A stretch of 56,176 nucleotides of DNA from Agarivorans sp. Toyoura001 (GCF_005405585.1 NZ_BJEQ01000025.1:1-56176), one strand, 5' to 3'. Positions 8,805 through 19,602 are shown, counted from the stretch's first letter. The notes: generated by a model not told the origin, from the sequence alone. Translations and numbers: made by a program.

Positions 8805-11111
8805 ATGGGGCGGAAGATTTCCCTCGTTGCATTGTCGGCTGTTTTATCGTTCACAACTTTCAATCCGGCCTTAGCTCAAGACAGCGGAACATTTTATGTT
8901 GAGCTAGTAGGGCCAGATGAAGTAGTTGGTGAACCAGAGCAACAAGTCTATGGACCCGTTCGCAGTAACGATACGCTGTGGGCCATTGCTAGTTTAAATC
9001 GACCATCCCGCTCTATTAGCGTCTATCAAATGATGTTCGCTATCTTAGAGAAGAATCCTCAAGCTTTTAATAACGGGAATATCAACTCGATTATTAATGG
9101 CAGTTTCTTGACCTTACCTACCACTCAAGAAGCTCAAGCCATAAATCACCAAACAGCGGTTAGAGCCTTAGCGCCTAAAAAGACAGTTACCGCAACGGTT
9201 GCTCAACCTGCGGCTGCAACAACCACAACCACCACCACAAAAGTACTTACGCCAAAGCCAGCTGCACCAGCACGAGCAGCGCTAAATTCAGAAGCCTTAG
9301 AGAAAACTCAGCAAGATCTAGACTCTCTACGCGATCGTTTAGAAACGCGGATTGACGAACTTGAGCAGCTTAAGCGCCAAGAGTTTGATGTTCTAAAAGA
9401 GCAAATGGATGAATCTAGCCAGCAAATGGTTGGCTTAGCTGAAGTTAATCACCGCATGAAAATGCGTATTCAAGAACTTAGTGATGAACTTGCCAGTATT
9501 CGCGAAGAACTAAATGAAAACCGCCGTAACCAAACTCAGATTTTGCAACTGCTTGAGAAACCTAAAGTAGAAGCCAGTGAGATGGAAAAAGACGGAGCGT
9601 CAGATTTTTTCTCTTCACCGCTTAACATTGGCTTAGCGATTTTCATTCCTATTTTGTTAATTGCTTTAGTGATTACCTTGTTATTCAGGCGCAAAGCTAA
9701 ACGTGAGCTGGAAGAACAAGATAAAGAAATGGCTGAATCAACCGTCAGCTTAATGGATGATGAAAACGATGAGTTTTCTCAGCTCTTTAGTGACAATTTA
9801 GATCCAGAAGATGAGCAAGCGCCGGACTTAAACAGCGACTTTGAAGACGAACCAGATTTAAGTGTTGATGACATTGCTCCTGAGCCTGAAGTATTTGAAG
9901 ATGATATTGATGACTTAGAACCGGAGATTGAAGAAGCTAGCTTCGAAGACTTTGCTGCAGCCCAAGAAGAACAAGCAAGTGAAATCTCGCTAGATGATAG
10001 TGAAATGGCGGCCTTAGACGCTTTTGAATCTGATGACTTAGTGCCTTCTATTGAAGAAGACGAGCCTGCTCAAGAAGATCCTGACGCCATCATTAGTGCA
10101 GACGATTTAGCTGCTGCGCTTAGTATGGAAGATGATCAAGATTTGTTTGACGTTAACGACGCCGAGCAGCTTGACGAGGCCGCAGAGTTATCTTTCGAGG
10201 ATGCATTAAAACAGCAGCAAGAAATGGAAGCTGAGCTTTCAGAGGTTAGCGAGAAGGAAAAACTTGATTTAGACAATATTGATTTGTCGGGTGATTTAGA
10301 TGAAGACCCGATTGCTGATTTAAGTGAAGAACCCGATGTTGTGGTTGAAGAGGAGCTTACTGCTTTAGATGAAAGTGTCGCGGATATTGATGAAGCAACC
10401 GCTGAACTAGAAGCGTTAAGTGAGTTAGAAGAGCCTGAATTAGCCGCTGAAGAGCCTGAAACAGACTCTGAGTTAGATGATTTTAATCTTGATGATGACT
10501 TAGTTGACCTCGGCGATTTAGATCTCGAAGACCCCACTTTAGTTGATGATGCAGAACCAGAAATAGACGAGCTTGCTGCGTTAAGTGCCGAAGCAGATAA
10601 GCTTGATGCTGAGCTGCCTGAACTTGAATTGGAACCGATTGTTGAAGTTAATGAACCTGCAGAAAGTACTGATTCAGATGAGCAGGAAGATGAAGTCTCA
10701 GATGATGACATCGATAATATGTTTGCTAGCTTTGGGTCTGAAGCGTTTAACGAAAATGCAGAACCAAGTGATGCTGAAGATTTACCTTCGCGCAGCGATA
10801 TTGAAGAACGTGAGTTTGTTGACATTGATATGCTACTCAACGATGCCGATGAAGACGCTAACGATGAAGCCGATCCTTATGACAGCCCAAGCTTAGATGT
10901 AGAGTTGGATTCGTTCCCTGATGTATTGCCGCAAGATAAGCCGGTAGATGTAGACATTAACGCTGAACTTGCATCAAAACTTGATTTAGCCCGTGCTTAC
11001 TTGGAGATAGACGACCAAGACGGCGCTAAAAAAATTCTCCAAGAAGTGATGGTGAGTGATGACCAAAGCTTGAAACAAGAGGCTGAGGAGTTGTTAGCGC
11101 GTTTTAGCTAA
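8805..11111 (+). CDS. fimV: FimV/HubP-family polar organiser
   Basis: FimV/HubP proteins anchor polar machinery such as type IV pili, flagella and chemoreceptor arrays. The 768-residue protein has a signal peptide (to about ALAQ, residue 25), a periplasmic LysM-like region (about 48-108, starting YGPVRSNDTLWAIA), a Pro/Thr-rich linker, a coiled coil (about 165-250), one membrane segment (about 273-294) and a very acidic cytoplasmic tail. The tail ends in a conserved TPR-like FimV domain (about 720-768, KLDLARAYLEIDD). The order and the position before truA match the family. The extreme Asp/Glu bias is normal for it. Confidence 0.93.
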   Translation: MGRKISLVALSAVLSFTTFNPALAQDSGTFYVELVGPDEVVGEPEQQVYGPVRSNDTLWAIASLNRPSRSISVYQMMFAILEKNPQAFNNGNINSIINGSFLTLPTTQEAQAINHQTAVRALAPKKTVTATVAQPAAATTTTTTTKVLTPKPAAPARAALNSEALEKTQQDLDSLRDRLETRIDELEQLKRQEFDVLKEQMDESSQQMVGLAEVNHRMKMRIQELSDELASIREELNENRRNQTQILQLLEKPKVEASEMEKDGASDFFSSPLNIGLAIFIPILLIALVITLLFRRKAKRELEEQDKEMAESTVSLMDDENDEFSQLFSDNLDPEDEQAPDLNSDFEDEPDLSVDDIAPEPEVFEDDIDDLEPEIEEASFEDFAAAQEEQASEISLDDSEMAALDAFESDDLVPSIEEDEPAQEDPDAIISADDLAAALSMEDDQDLFDVNDAEQLDEAAELSFEDALKQQQEMEAELSEVSEKEKLDLDNIDLSGDLDEDPIADLSEEPDVVVEEELTALDESVADIDEATAELEALSELEEPELAAEEPETDSELDDFNLDDDLVDLGDLDLEDPTLVDDAEPEIDELAALSAEADKLDAELPELELEPIVEVNEPAESTDSDEQEDEVSDDDIDNMFASFGSEAFNENAEPSDAEDLPSRSDIEEREFVDIDMLLNDADEDANDEADPYDSPSLDVELDSFPDVLPQDKPVDVDINAELASKLDLARAYLEIDDQDGAKKILQEVMVSDDQSLKQEAEELLARFS

Positions 11112-11136
11112 CCCACGCAGTGTATTTTAAGCTTAA

Positions 11137-11165
11137 AAGGCAGTGACGAGAGTCACTGCCTTTTT
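11137..11165 (+). terminator. Rho-independent terminator after fimV
   Basis: A perfect 11-bp stem AAGGCAGTGAC / GTCACTGCCTT with a GAGA tetraloop is followed by T residues. Confidence 0.92.
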
Positions 11166-11263
11166 GTTTGCTTGAATAAAATGAGACTGGCTTTGATTAG
11201 GCGGTGACAAGCAGGTCAGCTTTTTTTATCATACGCCGTTATTGTAATTATCTATGGTAGTTT

Positions 11264-12052
11264 ATGCGCATCGCCTTAGGCATCGAATATGATGGTGCCG
11301 GTTATTTTGGTTGGCAACGTCAACGAGAAGTTCAGTCTATTCAACAAGAGCTAGAAGCTAGCTTGTCTATTGTGGCAAATAGTCCTATTCAAGTGCAGTG
11401 CGCAGGTAGAACCGATGCCGGTGTTCATGCTACGGGGCAAGTGGTGCACTTTGATTCGCCGGTTGAGCGTAAAATGGCCGCTTGGACACTGGGCGTAAAT
11501 GCCAATATGCCTAATAACATTGCAGTTCGTTGGGCCAAACCAGTGAGTGATGAGTTTCACGCTAGGTTTAGCGCTACCGCCCGTCGTTATCGTTACATTA
11601 TTTATAATGGCGGATTTAGGCCGGCTATTCTGGCGCAAGGCTTAAGTTTTTATCATCAAGAATTAGACATATCGTTGATGGAGCAAGCAGGGCAATCGTT
11701 CGTTGGCGAACAGGACTTTACTTCTTTTCGCGCGCTACATTGCCAAAGTAAAAGCCCGGTACGCAAAATCGAGCACTTAACCGTGACTCGATATAATGAC
11801 TATGTTGTGGTTGACGTAAAGGCTAATGCTTTTCTTCACCATATGGTACGTAATATTGTGGGCAGTTTGCTTAAAGTTGGACAAAAAGAGCGTCCAGTTG
11901 AATGGATTGCCGAATTATTGGCGGTAAAAGATCGCGCGAAAGCGGCAGCAACGGCGAAAGCGGGTGGTTTGTATATGGTGCAAGTAGACTACCCTAGTGA
12001 ATTTGAGATACCGCAGTTGCCAATTGGCCCTTTATTTTTGCCGGCAAGTTAA
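11264..12052 (+). CDS. truA: tRNA pseudouridine(38-40) synthase TruA
   Basis: Isomerises uridines 38-40 of the tRNA anticodon stem-loop to pseudouridine. The 262-residue length is typical. The catalytic Asp is in [15 protein letters not shown] (about residue 51). The RRYRY and [11 protein letters not shown] motifs are also present. The position between fimV and accD is the usual order in gammaproteobacteria. Confidence 0.97.
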   Translation: MRIALGIEYDGAGYFGWQRQREVQSIQQELEASLSIVANSPIQVQCAGRTDAGVHATGQVVHFDSPVERKMAAWTLGVNANMPNNIAVRWAKPVSDEFHARFSATARRYRYIIYNGGFRPAILAQGLSFYHQELDISLMEQAGQSFVGEQDFTSFRALHCQSKSPVRKIEHLTVTRYNDYVVVDVKANAFLHHMVRNIVGSLLKVGQKERPVEWIAELLAVKDRAKAAATAKAGGLYMVQVDYPSEFEIPQLPIGPLFLPAS

Positions 12053-12149
12053 AAAAAACTGTACGATAATGAAGGGTTAGACCAGTTTTATCTAAAACAT
12101 TGAGGCTAATTGTGGTTTAATTGCGGCCATTCAATGCATTCTGTTATCA

Positions 12150-12166
12150 AGGCGGATTTACCGCCT
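12150..12166 (+). other. Small hairpin just upstream of accD
   Basis: AGGCGG / CCGCCT pair around a 5-base loop, about 20 bases before the accD start codon. It has no T run. It could affect accD translation, and the AccA-AccD subunits are reported to bind accD mRNA in E. coli, but no role is shown here. Confidence 0.35.
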
Positions 12167-12186
12167 ATTGAGAAGTAAGGTTCCCG

Positions 12187-13119
12187 ATGAGTTGGTTAGA
12201 GAAAATTCTTCCGAAAAGTAAAAGTGCTTCTGGTAAGCGACGTAATATTCCAGAAGGTGTGTGGACTAAGTGTGCTTCATGTGAGCAAACCTTGTACCGC
12301 GCAGAGGTAGAACGTAACCATAATGTTTGCCCTAAGTGTGATCATCACATGCGTATTGCCGCTCGTGACCGCTTAGAAGCCTTCTTAGACCAAGATGGTC
12401 GCGAAGAGCTAGCGGCAGATTTAGAACCGCGCGACAAACTCAAGTTTAGAGACAGCAAAAAATATAAAGACCGCATTGCTAGTGCGCAGCGTAACACTGG
12501 TGAAAAAGATGCGTTAATCGTAATGAAAGGCGAGCTAAAGGGTTTACCTGTGGTAGCTTGTGCCTTTGAATTTGCTTTTATGGGCGGTTCTATGGGCTCG
12601 GTTGTTGGTGCTCGTTTTGTTGCTGCCGTTGAAAAATGTTTAGCTGAGAAGCGTGCCTTGATTTGTTTCTCTGCCAGTGGCGGTGCGCGTATGCAAGAAG
12701 CCTTATTCTCGCTAATGCAAATGGCTAAGACTTCTGCAGCACTTGCTAAAATGCGTGAGCAAGGCTTACCTTATTTTTCTGTATTAACTGACCCTACCAT
12801 GGGCGGTGTATCGGCCAGTTTCGCTATGCTTGGTGATGTGAACATTGCTGAGCCTAAAGCCTTGATTGGTTTTGCTGGTCCGCGCGTTATTGAGCAAACG
12901 GTACGTGAAAAGTTGCCTGAAGGTTTCCAGCGTAGCGAATTTCTGCTCGAAAAAGGTGCCATCGACATTATTATTGACCGCCGCAACATGCGTGACCGTA
13001 TTGCTGGCATGGCGTCTAAGATGATGGGCATTGTTACAACGGAAGTGGAAGTTGTAGTTGAACCTGTGGATTCGGATGAAGACTTAGGGGCTGCCATTTC
13101 GGCTAACGACAAAGACTAG
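12187..13119 (+). CDS. accD: Acetyl-CoA carboxylase carboxyltransferase subunit beta
   Basis: Beta subunit of the carboxyltransferase that moves CO2 from biotin-BCCP to acetyl-CoA, giving malonyl-CoA. It has 310 residues (E. coli 304). The N-terminal zinc ribbon is complete: Cys29, Cys32, Cys48, Cys51 (KCASC and CPKCDHH). The crotonase-like carboxyltransferase core follows, with [10 protein letters not shown] and [14 protein letters not shown]. folC starts 2 bases after its stop, so the two are probably co-transcribed. Confidence 0.98.
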   Translation: MSWLEKILPKSKSASGKRRNIPEGVWTKCASCEQTLYRAEVERNHNVCPKCDHHMRIAARDRLEAFLDQDGREELAADLEPRDKLKFRDSKKYKDRIASAQRNTGEKDALIVMKGELKGLPVVACAFEFAFMGGSMGSVVGARFVAAVEKCLAEKRALICFSASGGARMQEALFSLMQMAKTSAALAKMREQGLPYFSVLTDPTMGGVSASFAMLGDVNIAEPKALIGFAGPRVIEQTVREKLPEGFQRSEFLLEKGAIDIIIDRRNMRDRIAGMASKMMGIVTTEVEVVVEPVDSDEDLGAAISANDKD

Positions 13120-13120
13120 C

Positions 13121-14383
13121 ATGGCAACTGTCAAACCTTCTCAAAGCCGGTCTCTTGCAGACTGGCTTTGTTATTTAGAAAACCAGCACCATAGCGCGAT
13201 AGACCTAGGACTAGAGCGAGTCGCTAAAGTGGCGCAAACCGGTCAGCTTACCCAGCTAAATGCGAACGTTATTACCGTGGCTGGTACGAATGGCAAAGGC
13301 TCTACTTGTGCCTTGCTTGAGCAAATTTTGTTAGCACTGGGCTATAAGGTGGGCGTGTATAGTTCACCACATATTCTAGATTATCGCGAACGTGTAAGAA
13401 TTAATGGAGAACTTCCCCCTGCTAGTGATTTTTGTGATTCTTTTGCAGCTATCGAGGAACTACGTGCTGAAACCAGTTTAAGTTATTTTGAATTTGGCAC
13501 TTTAGCAGCCATTTGGTTGTTTGCTCAACGCTCTTTAGATTATGTCATTCTAGAAGTGGGCTTGGGTGGAAGGTTAGACGCCACCAATATCGTAGAGCCT
13601 GATGTTAGCGTTGTTACAACTGTTGCTGTTGATCATGTTGATTGGTTAGGCAGTGATATTCAGCAAATAGGCCGTGAAAAAGCGGGCATTTTTCGCAACA
13701 ATGGTAAAGCAGTCATTGGGGACCCCGCTATAGTAAGTAGCGTATTGGAATGCTCTAAGCAGCTTAATTGCCAACAACTTGCCGCGGGGCATGAATACTC
13801 TATATTACGTTCACAAAACACCTGGAGTTTTGAAGGTCAACGTTTGGTGTATTCCGCACTGCCGTATCCCCGTTTACCTTTATCTAATGCCGCAACTGTA
13901 ATTGCAGTGCTAGAGCAGCTTGAGCTTAGCCCTGAGCCTAGCTTATTGGCTGATGCTATTAGCAGCTGGCAGCTGGCTGGGCGTTTGCAAACACTGTCGC
14001 AGCAACCGCTAGTCATTGCCGATGTTGCCCACAATCCACAATCTGCTGAATATTTAGCATCGCAGCTTCCCGAGTTAGCTCAAGGACGAAAAGTTGTCGC
14101 TCTATGTGCCATGTTAGGAGATAAAGATATGGCATCAACGGTACAACCTCTTTTAGCCTTGGTGGATACTTGGCATATTAGCGGTTTGAGCGGTCCTCGA
14201 GGCAATGATGGCAGCGCCCTGGCTCAGAGCCTATCAGTTGCAAAGGGGGTTTATAAGTACCCAACGTTAGCAGAAGCATATACAAGCGCACATAACAGTT
14301 TAGACGATGACTCGATGTTAATTGTCTTTGGTTCTTTTTTTACAGTTGCAGAGACATTAGAATTGTCAGCATCTCATCAGTAG
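13121..14383 (+). CDS. folC: Bifunctional dihydrofolate/folylpolyglutamate synthase FolC
   Basis: Joins glutamate to dihydropteroate and extends folate polyglutamate tails. The 420-residue length is normal. The P-loop GTNGKGST is at residues 55-62, followed by SSPHILDYRER, LEVGLGGRLDATN, VDHVDWLG and the C-terminal VADVAHNPQS ligase motif. It starts 2 bases after accD and is followed by the SPOR protein, the usual accD-folC-dedD order. Confidence 0.97.
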   Translation: MATVKPSQSRSLADWLCYLENQHHSAIDLGLERVAKVAQTGQLTQLNANVITVAGTNGKGSTCALLEQILLALGYKVGVYSSPHILDYRERVRINGELPPASDFCDSFAAIEELRAETSLSYFEFGTLAAIWLFAQRSLDYVILEVGLGGRLDATNIVEPDVSVVTTVAVDHVDWLGSDIQQIGREKAGIFRNNGKAVIGDPAIVSSVLECSKQLNCQQLAAGHEYSILRSQNTWSFEGQRLVYSALPYPRLPLSNAATVIAVLEQLELSPEPSLLADAISSWQLAGRLQTLSQQPLVIADVAHNPQSAEYLASQLPELAQGRKVVALCAMLGDKDMASTVQPLLALVDTWHISGLSGPRGNDGSALAQSLSVAKGVYKYPTLAEAYTSAHNSLDDDSMLIVFGSFFTVAETLELSASHQ

Positions 14384-14396
14384 CAGAGACTCAACA

Positions 14397-14933
14397 TTGA
14401 CCGCACAGTTTAAAAACCGCTTAGTGGGCACCATTATTTTGGTCGCTTTAGGTGTGATTATCATTCCCGACATTCTCGATGGTAAAAAAACGCGAGTAGA
14501 AGAAGAGTTCAACTCTATTCCGTTTGCGCCTAAGGTTGATTCTTTGCCTCCCTTACTTCTAGAGCTGCCTACTGATCAAGAAGCAGTAGATGTTGCTGAC
14601 CTTGATGCTGGTGATGATGAGATTCCCAAAGAAGTTACTACTCCTTCAGAGCCTGTACCAACAAAGCAAGCTCTGGAATTTGATAAACCCGCTTACGTAG
14701 TGCAGCTAGGCACCTTTAAAAACGCCAATAATGTTACCCGCCTTGTAGCCAAACTGCGAGCTGCAGGCTTTCAAGCCCACTCTTTCCCAGAGCCAGCGGT
14801 AGAAGGAGAGTTAAATAGGGTATTTGTAGGACCTAATGTGTCTAAAAAAACGCTAGAGCAGCAGCAAGAAAAACTCAAAGAGTTAACCGGTTTGAGCGGC
14901 GCGATTCGCCAGTTCGACCCTTTATTTAAGTAG
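14397..14933 (+). CDS. dedD: DedD-like SPOR-domain protein
   Basis: A 178-residue inner-membrane protein with a short cytoplasmic N-terminus, one membrane anchor (about 8-26, LVGTIILVALGVIIIP), a linker rich in Asp, Glu and Pro, and a C-terminal SPOR domain (about 100-175, starting YVVQLGTFKNANNV). SPOR domains bind denuded septal peptidoglycan, which puts the protein at the division site. The start is a TTG at 14397, 13 bases after folC; no better start is seen. Location between folC and cvpA supports dedD. Confidence 0.93.
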   Translation: MTAQFKNRLVGTIILVALGVIIIPDILDGKKTRVEEEFNSIPFAPKVDSLPPLLLELPTDQEAVDVADLDAGDDEIPKEVTTPSEPVPTKQALEFDKPAYVVQLGTFKNANNVTRLVAKLRAAGFQAHSFPEPAVEGELNRVFVGPNVSKKTLEQQQEKLKELTGLSGAIRQFDPLFK

Positions 14934-15010
14934 TATGAAAAAATACATAGACGCAATTTATATTTGTTTCTGGTAGAATTCGCAGCGTTTTTCAACAAGT
15001 AGAAAAATTT

Positions 15011-15502
15011 ATGGCTTGGGTAGACTACGTCATTATTGGCGTAATAGTATTGTCGGCATTAATTAGCTTGGTTCGCGGCTTCGTTAAAGAAGCCCTGTCG
15101 CTGGTCTCTTGGGTAGCGGCTTTTTTCATCGCCAGTCAGTTTTATCACGACCTATCTAGTTATTTTACTCTTATCGAAAACCCCTATTATCGCAGTGGCG
15201 TGGCCATTGTTCTGCTGTTTGTCGCCACCTTAGTGCTTGGCGCTTTAGTCAACTATTTGTTTAGTCACCTGGTTAATTCCACCGGCCTTACTGGTACCGA
15301 TAGGGTGCTGGGTATTTGCTTTGGTGCGATACGAGGGGCTTTAGTGGTAAGCGCTATGCTATTTGTATTGTCGTTTACTGGATTTCCGGAATCTTCGTGG
15401 TGGAAGGGCTCATTATTGATTCCCGAGTTCACCGTGATTGTTCAGTGGTTTTTTGAGTTTTTAAAAGATTCTTCTAGTTTTTTAGATAACTACCAATCTT
15501 AA
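15011..15502 (+). CDS. cvpA: CvpA family membrane protein
   Basis: A 163-residue inner-membrane protein with four predicted membrane segments (about 3-22, 28-45, 62-85, 100-122) and the family motif [13 protein letters not shown]. In E. coli CvpA is needed for colicin V production and sits just before purF, as here (14-base gap), so cvpA and purF are probably co-transcribed. I looked for a PurR operator upstream and did not find a convincing one. Confidence 0.95.
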   Translation: MAWVDYVIIGVIVLSALISLVRGFVKEALSLVSWVAAFFIASQFYHDLSSYFTLIENPYYRSGVAIVLLFVATLVLGALVNYLFSHLVNSTGLTGTDRVLGICFGAIRGALVVSAMLFVLSFTGFPESSWWKGSLLIPEFTVIVQWFFEFLKDSSSFLDNYQS

Positions 15503-15516
15503 TAAGGAAAAGCTTC

Positions 15517-17040
15517 ATGTGTGGTATTGTCGGCATTGTCGGTGCTAGTCCCGTTAACCAGGCGATTTATGATGCGCTAACTGTTATACAGCATCGTGGT
15601 CAAGACGCCGCGGGTATCGTTACTATTACCGAAGGCATGTTTAAACAACGCAAAGCCAACGGATTGGTAAGAGATGTGTTTGAAGTAAAACACATGCAGC
15701 GTTTACGTGGCAACTTAGGTATTGGCCATGTGCGTTATCCAACTGCCGGTAGCTCTAGCGCTGCCGAGGCACAACCTTTCTACGTAAACTCTCCATTTGG
15801 TTTAGCTCTCGCGCATAACGGTAACTTAACCAATGCAAAAGAGTTGCGTGAGCAAATGGCTAAACGCGCTCGTCGCCACATTAACACCACTTCGGATTCT
15901 GAAGTGTTGCTTAATGTATTAGCGCACGAGTTAGACCTTATCGTACAAGATGAGCTTTGCGAGAAACAAGTATTCACTGCTATCTCTGAAGTGCACAAGA
16001 AAGTTCGCGGTGCTTATGCTGTGGCAGCCTTGATCATTGGCCAAGGTTTAGTGGCATTTCGTGACCCGAACGGTATTCGCCCTTTGGTATTAGGCAAGAA
16101 AGTGAGCGACGACGATGCCTCTAAAATGGAGTACATGGTTGCTTCTGAGAGTGTTGCTTTAGATGCTGTTGGTTTTGAGTTTGTACGCAGCGTTGCGCCA
16201 GGCGAAGCTGTTTATATTACTGAAGATGGCCAGCTATTCACTCAACAATGTGCTGAAAATCCTGCTCATAACCCATGTATTTTTGAATATGTGTATTTTG
16301 CTCGTCCAGATTCTATTATCGATAAAATCTCGGTATATGGTGCGCGAGTTAATATGGGTACCAAGCTTGGTGAGAAAATTTCGCGCGAATGGGACGACCT
16401 AGATATCGATGTAGTGATTCCAATTCCAGAAACTTCATGTGACACAGCGTTGCAAATTGCTATGCACTTAGATTTACCCTATCGCCAAGGTTTTGTTAAA
16501 AACCGTTATATTGGCCGTACGTTCATTATGCCAGGGCAGACCCAGCGCCGTAAGTCAGTGCGCCGCAAGCTTAATGCTATTGACGTAGAGTTCAGAGGCA
16601 AAAATGTATTGCTGGTTGATGACTCCATCGTACGTGGTACTACATCTGAGCAGATTATTGAAATGGCCCGTGATTCTGGCGCAAACAAAGTCTATTTTGC
16701 TTCTGCTTCACCAGAGATTCGTTTTCCTAATGTTTATGGTATTGATATGCCATCAGCAAACGAGTTAGTGGCTCATGGTCGTGAAGTAGATGAGATTTGT
16801 CAGCTAATTGGCGCTGATGGTTTGATCTTCCAAGATTTGGATGATTTGATTGAAGCTTGCCGTCAAAGTAACCCTGAAATCCAAACCTTCGAAACCTCGG
16901 TATTCAATGGCAAATACGTAACAAACGACATTGACCAAGATTACTTGGATTACTTGGACCAGCTGCGCAACAATGATGCGCAAGCGATACAGGCTCAAGA
17001 AGAAGTGGCGAGTTTAGAGTTGCATAACGAAGACAGTTAA
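15517..17040 (+). CDS. purF: Amidophosphoribosyltransferase PurF
   Basis: First committed step of purine synthesis: PRPP plus glutamine gives phosphoribosylamine. The N-terminal nucleophile Cys2 is in MCGIVGIVG, which requires removal of Met1. The glutaminase domain follows (RYPTAG, NGNLTN), then the phosphoribosyltransferase domain with the PRPP loop [14 protein letters not shown] near 363-376. The length is 507 residues (E. coli 505). AAGGAAAAG precedes the start and a strong terminator follows. Confidence 0.98.
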   Translation: MCGIVGIVGASPVNQAIYDALTVIQHRGQDAAGIVTITEGMFKQRKANGLVRDVFEVKHMQRLRGNLGIGHVRYPTAGSSSAAEAQPFYVNSPFGLALAHNGNLTNAKELREQMAKRARRHINTTSDSEVLLNVLAHELDLIVQDELCEKQVFTAISEVHKKVRGAYAVAALIIGQGLVAFRDPNGIRPLVLGKKVSDDDASKMEYMVASESVALDAVGFEFVRSVAPGEAVYITEDGQLFTQQCAENPAHNPCIFEYVYFARPDSIIDKISVYGARVNMGTKLGEKISREWDDLDIDVVIPIPETSCDTALQIAMHLDLPYRQGFVKNRYIGRTFIMPGQTQRRKSVRRKLNAIDVEFRGKNVLLVDDSIVRGTTSEQIIEMARDSGANKVYFASASPEIRFPNVYGIDMPSANELVAHGREVDEICQLIGADGLIFQDLDDLIEACRQSNPEIQTFETSVFNGKYVTNDIDQDYLDYLDQLRNNDAQAIQAQEEVASLELHNEDS

Positions 17041-17066
17041 CTCGAACTAGTTGCTGTTTGGATGAT

Positions 17067-17095
17067 AAAAAAGCACCCCTTGGGGTGCTTTTTTG
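17067..17095 (+). terminator. Terminator after purF (works on both strands)
   Basis: AAAAAGCACCCC / GGGGTGCTTTTT with a TT loop, A run before and T run after. It lies between convergent purF and the ATP-grasp ligase gene and can serve both. Confidence 0.93.
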
Positions 17096-17116
17096 ATAAT
17101 TAGAATCTACTGACGT

Positions 17117-18073
17117 TTAGCGAGAAAATTCTTTCTTACTAAATTCGACTCGCTCGTCTGCGGTGCGGTTTATACCTTCGCTGATTTGCTGTTCTACCAA
17201 CTTTAGGCGTGGCAATATACCTTCACCATTCGCAATTTGAATGGCTAATCCCGGTCGAGCATTTAGCTCTAGCAGCATAGGGCCGTTAGATTTATCTAAC
17301 ACCATGTCTGTGCCCAAGTAGCCCATTCCAGACATCTCGTAGCAACTCGACGCCAACTCTAACAAACGCTGCCAATGAGGCACAATTAACTCTTTAAGCG
17401 GGCGATCTGTATCAGGGTGTTTTTCTATCGGTCGGTCAAATTGTACAGCATGTAAAGCTTGCCCGGTTCCAATGTCTATGCCAACTCCCACAGCGCCTTG
17501 GTGGAGGTTAGCTTTACCGTCTGAAGCGGCAGTAGACAGGCGCATCATTGCCATTACTGGATAGCCTTGGAATACGATTACTCGTACATCAGGTACGCCT
17601 TCAAAGCTAAAACCTTCAAAGCAGGCATCAAATTCTATTAAGGCTTCAATAACCGCTACATCAGGGCTACCACCTAAAGAAAACAAACCTGCCAATATAT
17701 TAGAGCAATGGCGTTTTACGTCTTCTTCATGAGTGGGGGCGCCGCTAGGTTTAAAAAACACCCCAGACTCTTGTTTAGTAATAACTAAAATGCCTTTACC
17801 ACCAGAGCCTTTAGCCGGTTTAATAACAAAACCGGAGTGCTTTTGTAGCAACGGAATAATTGATTGAATATCGTGCTGAGTGCGTACCACACCAATTAAG
17901 GCTGGAATGGTGACATTATCGCGCTGGGCAATAATTTTGGTTTTAAGTTTGTTATCCACCAAAGGGTAGAGTTTACGCGGGTTGTACCGGCTAATGTAGC
18001 CGGTATTGCGCTGGTTCATCCCCATGATGCCCTTGCGGGCCAGCTTAAAAGGACTGGTGAATTGATTAAACAT
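17117..18073 (-). CDS. RimK-like ATP-grasp ligase (alpha-L-glutamate ligase-like)
   Basis: A 318-residue ATP-grasp protein of the type annotated as alpha-L-glutamate ligase-like. Visible motifs are KPAKGSGGKGILVI (ATP-binding loop), EALIEFDACF, the metal/ATP segment LLELNARPGLAIQIANGEG and GMGYLGTDMVLD. Such enzymes form amide bonds between an amino acid or peptide carboxylate and an amine. It starts in a TGATG overlap with the upstream transglutaminase-7TM gene and is the last gene of the module. The substrate is unknown. Confidence 0.88.
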   Translation of the reverse strand: MFNQFTSPFKLARKGIMGMNQRNTGYISRYNPRKLYPLVDNKLKTKIIAQRDNVTIPALIGVVRTQHDIQSIIPLLQKHSGFVIKPAKGSGGKGILVITKQESGVFFKPSGAPTHEEDVKRHCSNILAGLFSLGGSPDVAVIEALIEFDACFEGFSFEGVPDVRVIVFQGYPVMAMMRLSTAASDGKANLHQGAVGVGIDIGTGQALHAVQFDRPIEKHPDTDRPLKELIVPHWQRLLELASSCYEMSGMGYLGTDMVLDKSNGPMLLELNARPGLAIQIANGEGILPRLKLVEQQISEGINRTADERVEFSKKEFSR

Positions 18074-19602
18074 CAGTCCTCCTTATTCGCTAATGGTTGA
18101 AAGCGACGAAGTTCTAGTAAGCGGTAACCCGTGTAGTTACCCAAAATCAAAATAATGCCCAACACAATGAACTGAACGCCCATAAAGTTGAAGGTTAAAT
18201 GACGAACGTATTCGTTGTTCATCGCTAAGAAGGCCAATACAGCAACCAGTAAGCTACCGCCACCTTGTAATACCACTTCTTTAGGGCCTTCTTCTTCCCA
18301 TAACACTGACATACGTTCAATGGTCCAAGAAAGAATAATCATCGGGAAGAAGGTGATTTTTAAACCCTCGGTGAGTCCCACTTTAAAGCTCATGACACTA
18401 AAGATTGAGATGATGCCAATCACGGTGATAATTACTGCCGATATTCGCGAGACTAGCAGCAAATTGAGGTGGGAAAGGTAGCCTCGAATCACTAAACCAG
18501 TGCCCACTACAATAATGAAACCAATTAAGCCGGTCATTAATGAGGTTTGCATAAACGCCATAGCAATAAGCACTGGCATAAAGGTACCAGAGGTTTTTAA
18601 TCCCACCAATACGCGAAGCAACACCACAATCAGCACCCCGATAGGGATCAGTAAAATGCCTTTAAACAAGGCTTGCTCTTCAAGCGGTAGGCTATCAATG
18701 GAAAAATTCAGAAAGTCAGCTTCGCTAATTTTGGGGGCGACTGCCGATTGGGCACTCTGCTCAACCAGTAGCATAGAGAAGCTCACTTTAGAGTCTTTAC
18801 CACCAACAACTTCCAACATGCTGTTGCCATTGTATTCCCAAAGAAGCGTATTCTCAGGTCGGCCTTGGATACCCGTTTTCAAGTCGAAAATTTGCCAATC
18901 GTTCTCGTCTTTAAATACTTGAATATATTCAGTAATGTTTTGGCGACGTCGACCATCTTCTAGCTGCAAACCTTTAACAATTCGAGCCGGTACATCTGCG
19001 TTGTTGAGTAGATCTACCACCAATCGGTTTTTAGGTTTGTAATCTAAAATTAACCCGGTGTTTTGGTTGGTTGTTGCAGTATCACCCGTTAAGGCTTTAA
19101 TTAGTTCACGAGTGAAGCTATATGCATCGGCAGATAAGCCTTCGGCTTGTTTTGCTAAGTGATTCGCTGCAGTGAAATAAGGTTCTGGGTATTCAACAAA
19201 TGGTGTATCGGGCATTTGAGGCTGGTAAATGTCGGCTGCTTTAGGATCTACCAAAAAATCTACTTTATAGTACATCTCCTGATGGCCTTCGGCTTCTCGC
19301 TTGGTCCATATTGCACGAGGGTTATCTTGATCGTTAACGAAAGATAAGCCATAGGCTAGCGAGGCGGTCGACTCATGAATACGGGTGTAACCCTGTTGAG
19401 TCATTGGCAAAGCAAGTACGGTTTCTACACTTTCGCCGTTAGCATCAAATTCAACTTTGGCTTCAATGGACCATATCTGGCGCTTTTCGCCAGGGAACCA
19501 AGGCACCTCAAATTGAACGTGGCGATACATTGTCATGCTTATTCCTATCAGCATGCAAAGTGTTACGATGAAATAAAATATACTGCGAGAACTCATGGGC
19601 AT
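18073..19602 (-). CDS. Inactive transglutaminase-like / 7TM fusion protein
   Basis: A 509-residue inner-membrane protein. One N-terminal membrane segment (about 8-26) leads into a periplasmic region of about 290 residues that resembles a transglutaminase fold without an obvious Cys-His-Asp triad. At least six more membrane segments fill about 315-495. This architecture is known as 'inactive transglutaminase fused to 7TM'. The TAATG overlap with the retropepsin gene and TGATG overlap with the ATP-grasp gene show a tight three-gene operon. It probably presents or exports a peptide substrate for the other two; that is inference. Confidence 0.85.
   Translation of the reverse strand: MPMSSRSIFYFIVTLCMLIGISMTMYRHVQFEVPWFPGEKRQIWSIEAKVEFDANGESVETVLALPMTQQGYTRIHESTASLAYGLSFVNDQDNPRAIWTKREAEGHQEMYYKVDFLVDPKAADIYQPQMPDTPFVEYPEPYFTAANHLAKQAEGLSADAYSFTRELIKALTGDTATTNQNTGLILDYKPKNRLVVDLLNNADVPARIVKGLQLEDGRRRQNITEYIQVFKDENDWQIFDLKTGIQGRPENTLLWEYNGNSMLEVVGGKDSKVSFSMLLVEQSAQSAVAPKISEADFLNFSIDSLPLEEQALFKGILLIPIGVLIVVLLRVLVGLKTSGTFMPVLIAMAFMQTSLMTGLIGFIIVVGTGLVIRGYLSHLNLLLVSRISAVIITVIGIISIFSVMSFKVGLTEGLKITFFPMIILSWTIERMSVLWEEEGPKEVVLQGGGSLLVAVLAFLAMNNEYVRHLTFNFMGVQFIVLGIILILGNYTGYRLLELRRFQPLANKED

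Noticed and set aside
10136-10840. A 234-residue Ser-rich reading frame on the minus strand
   Set aside because: It is a shadow of the Asp/Glu-rich fimV tail; GAT/GAA codons read backward give Ser/Phe-type codons.
14970-15000. PurR operator before cvpA-purF
   Set aside because: TTCGCAGCGTTTTTC resembles half a PurR box, but the spacing is one base short and the second half is missing.
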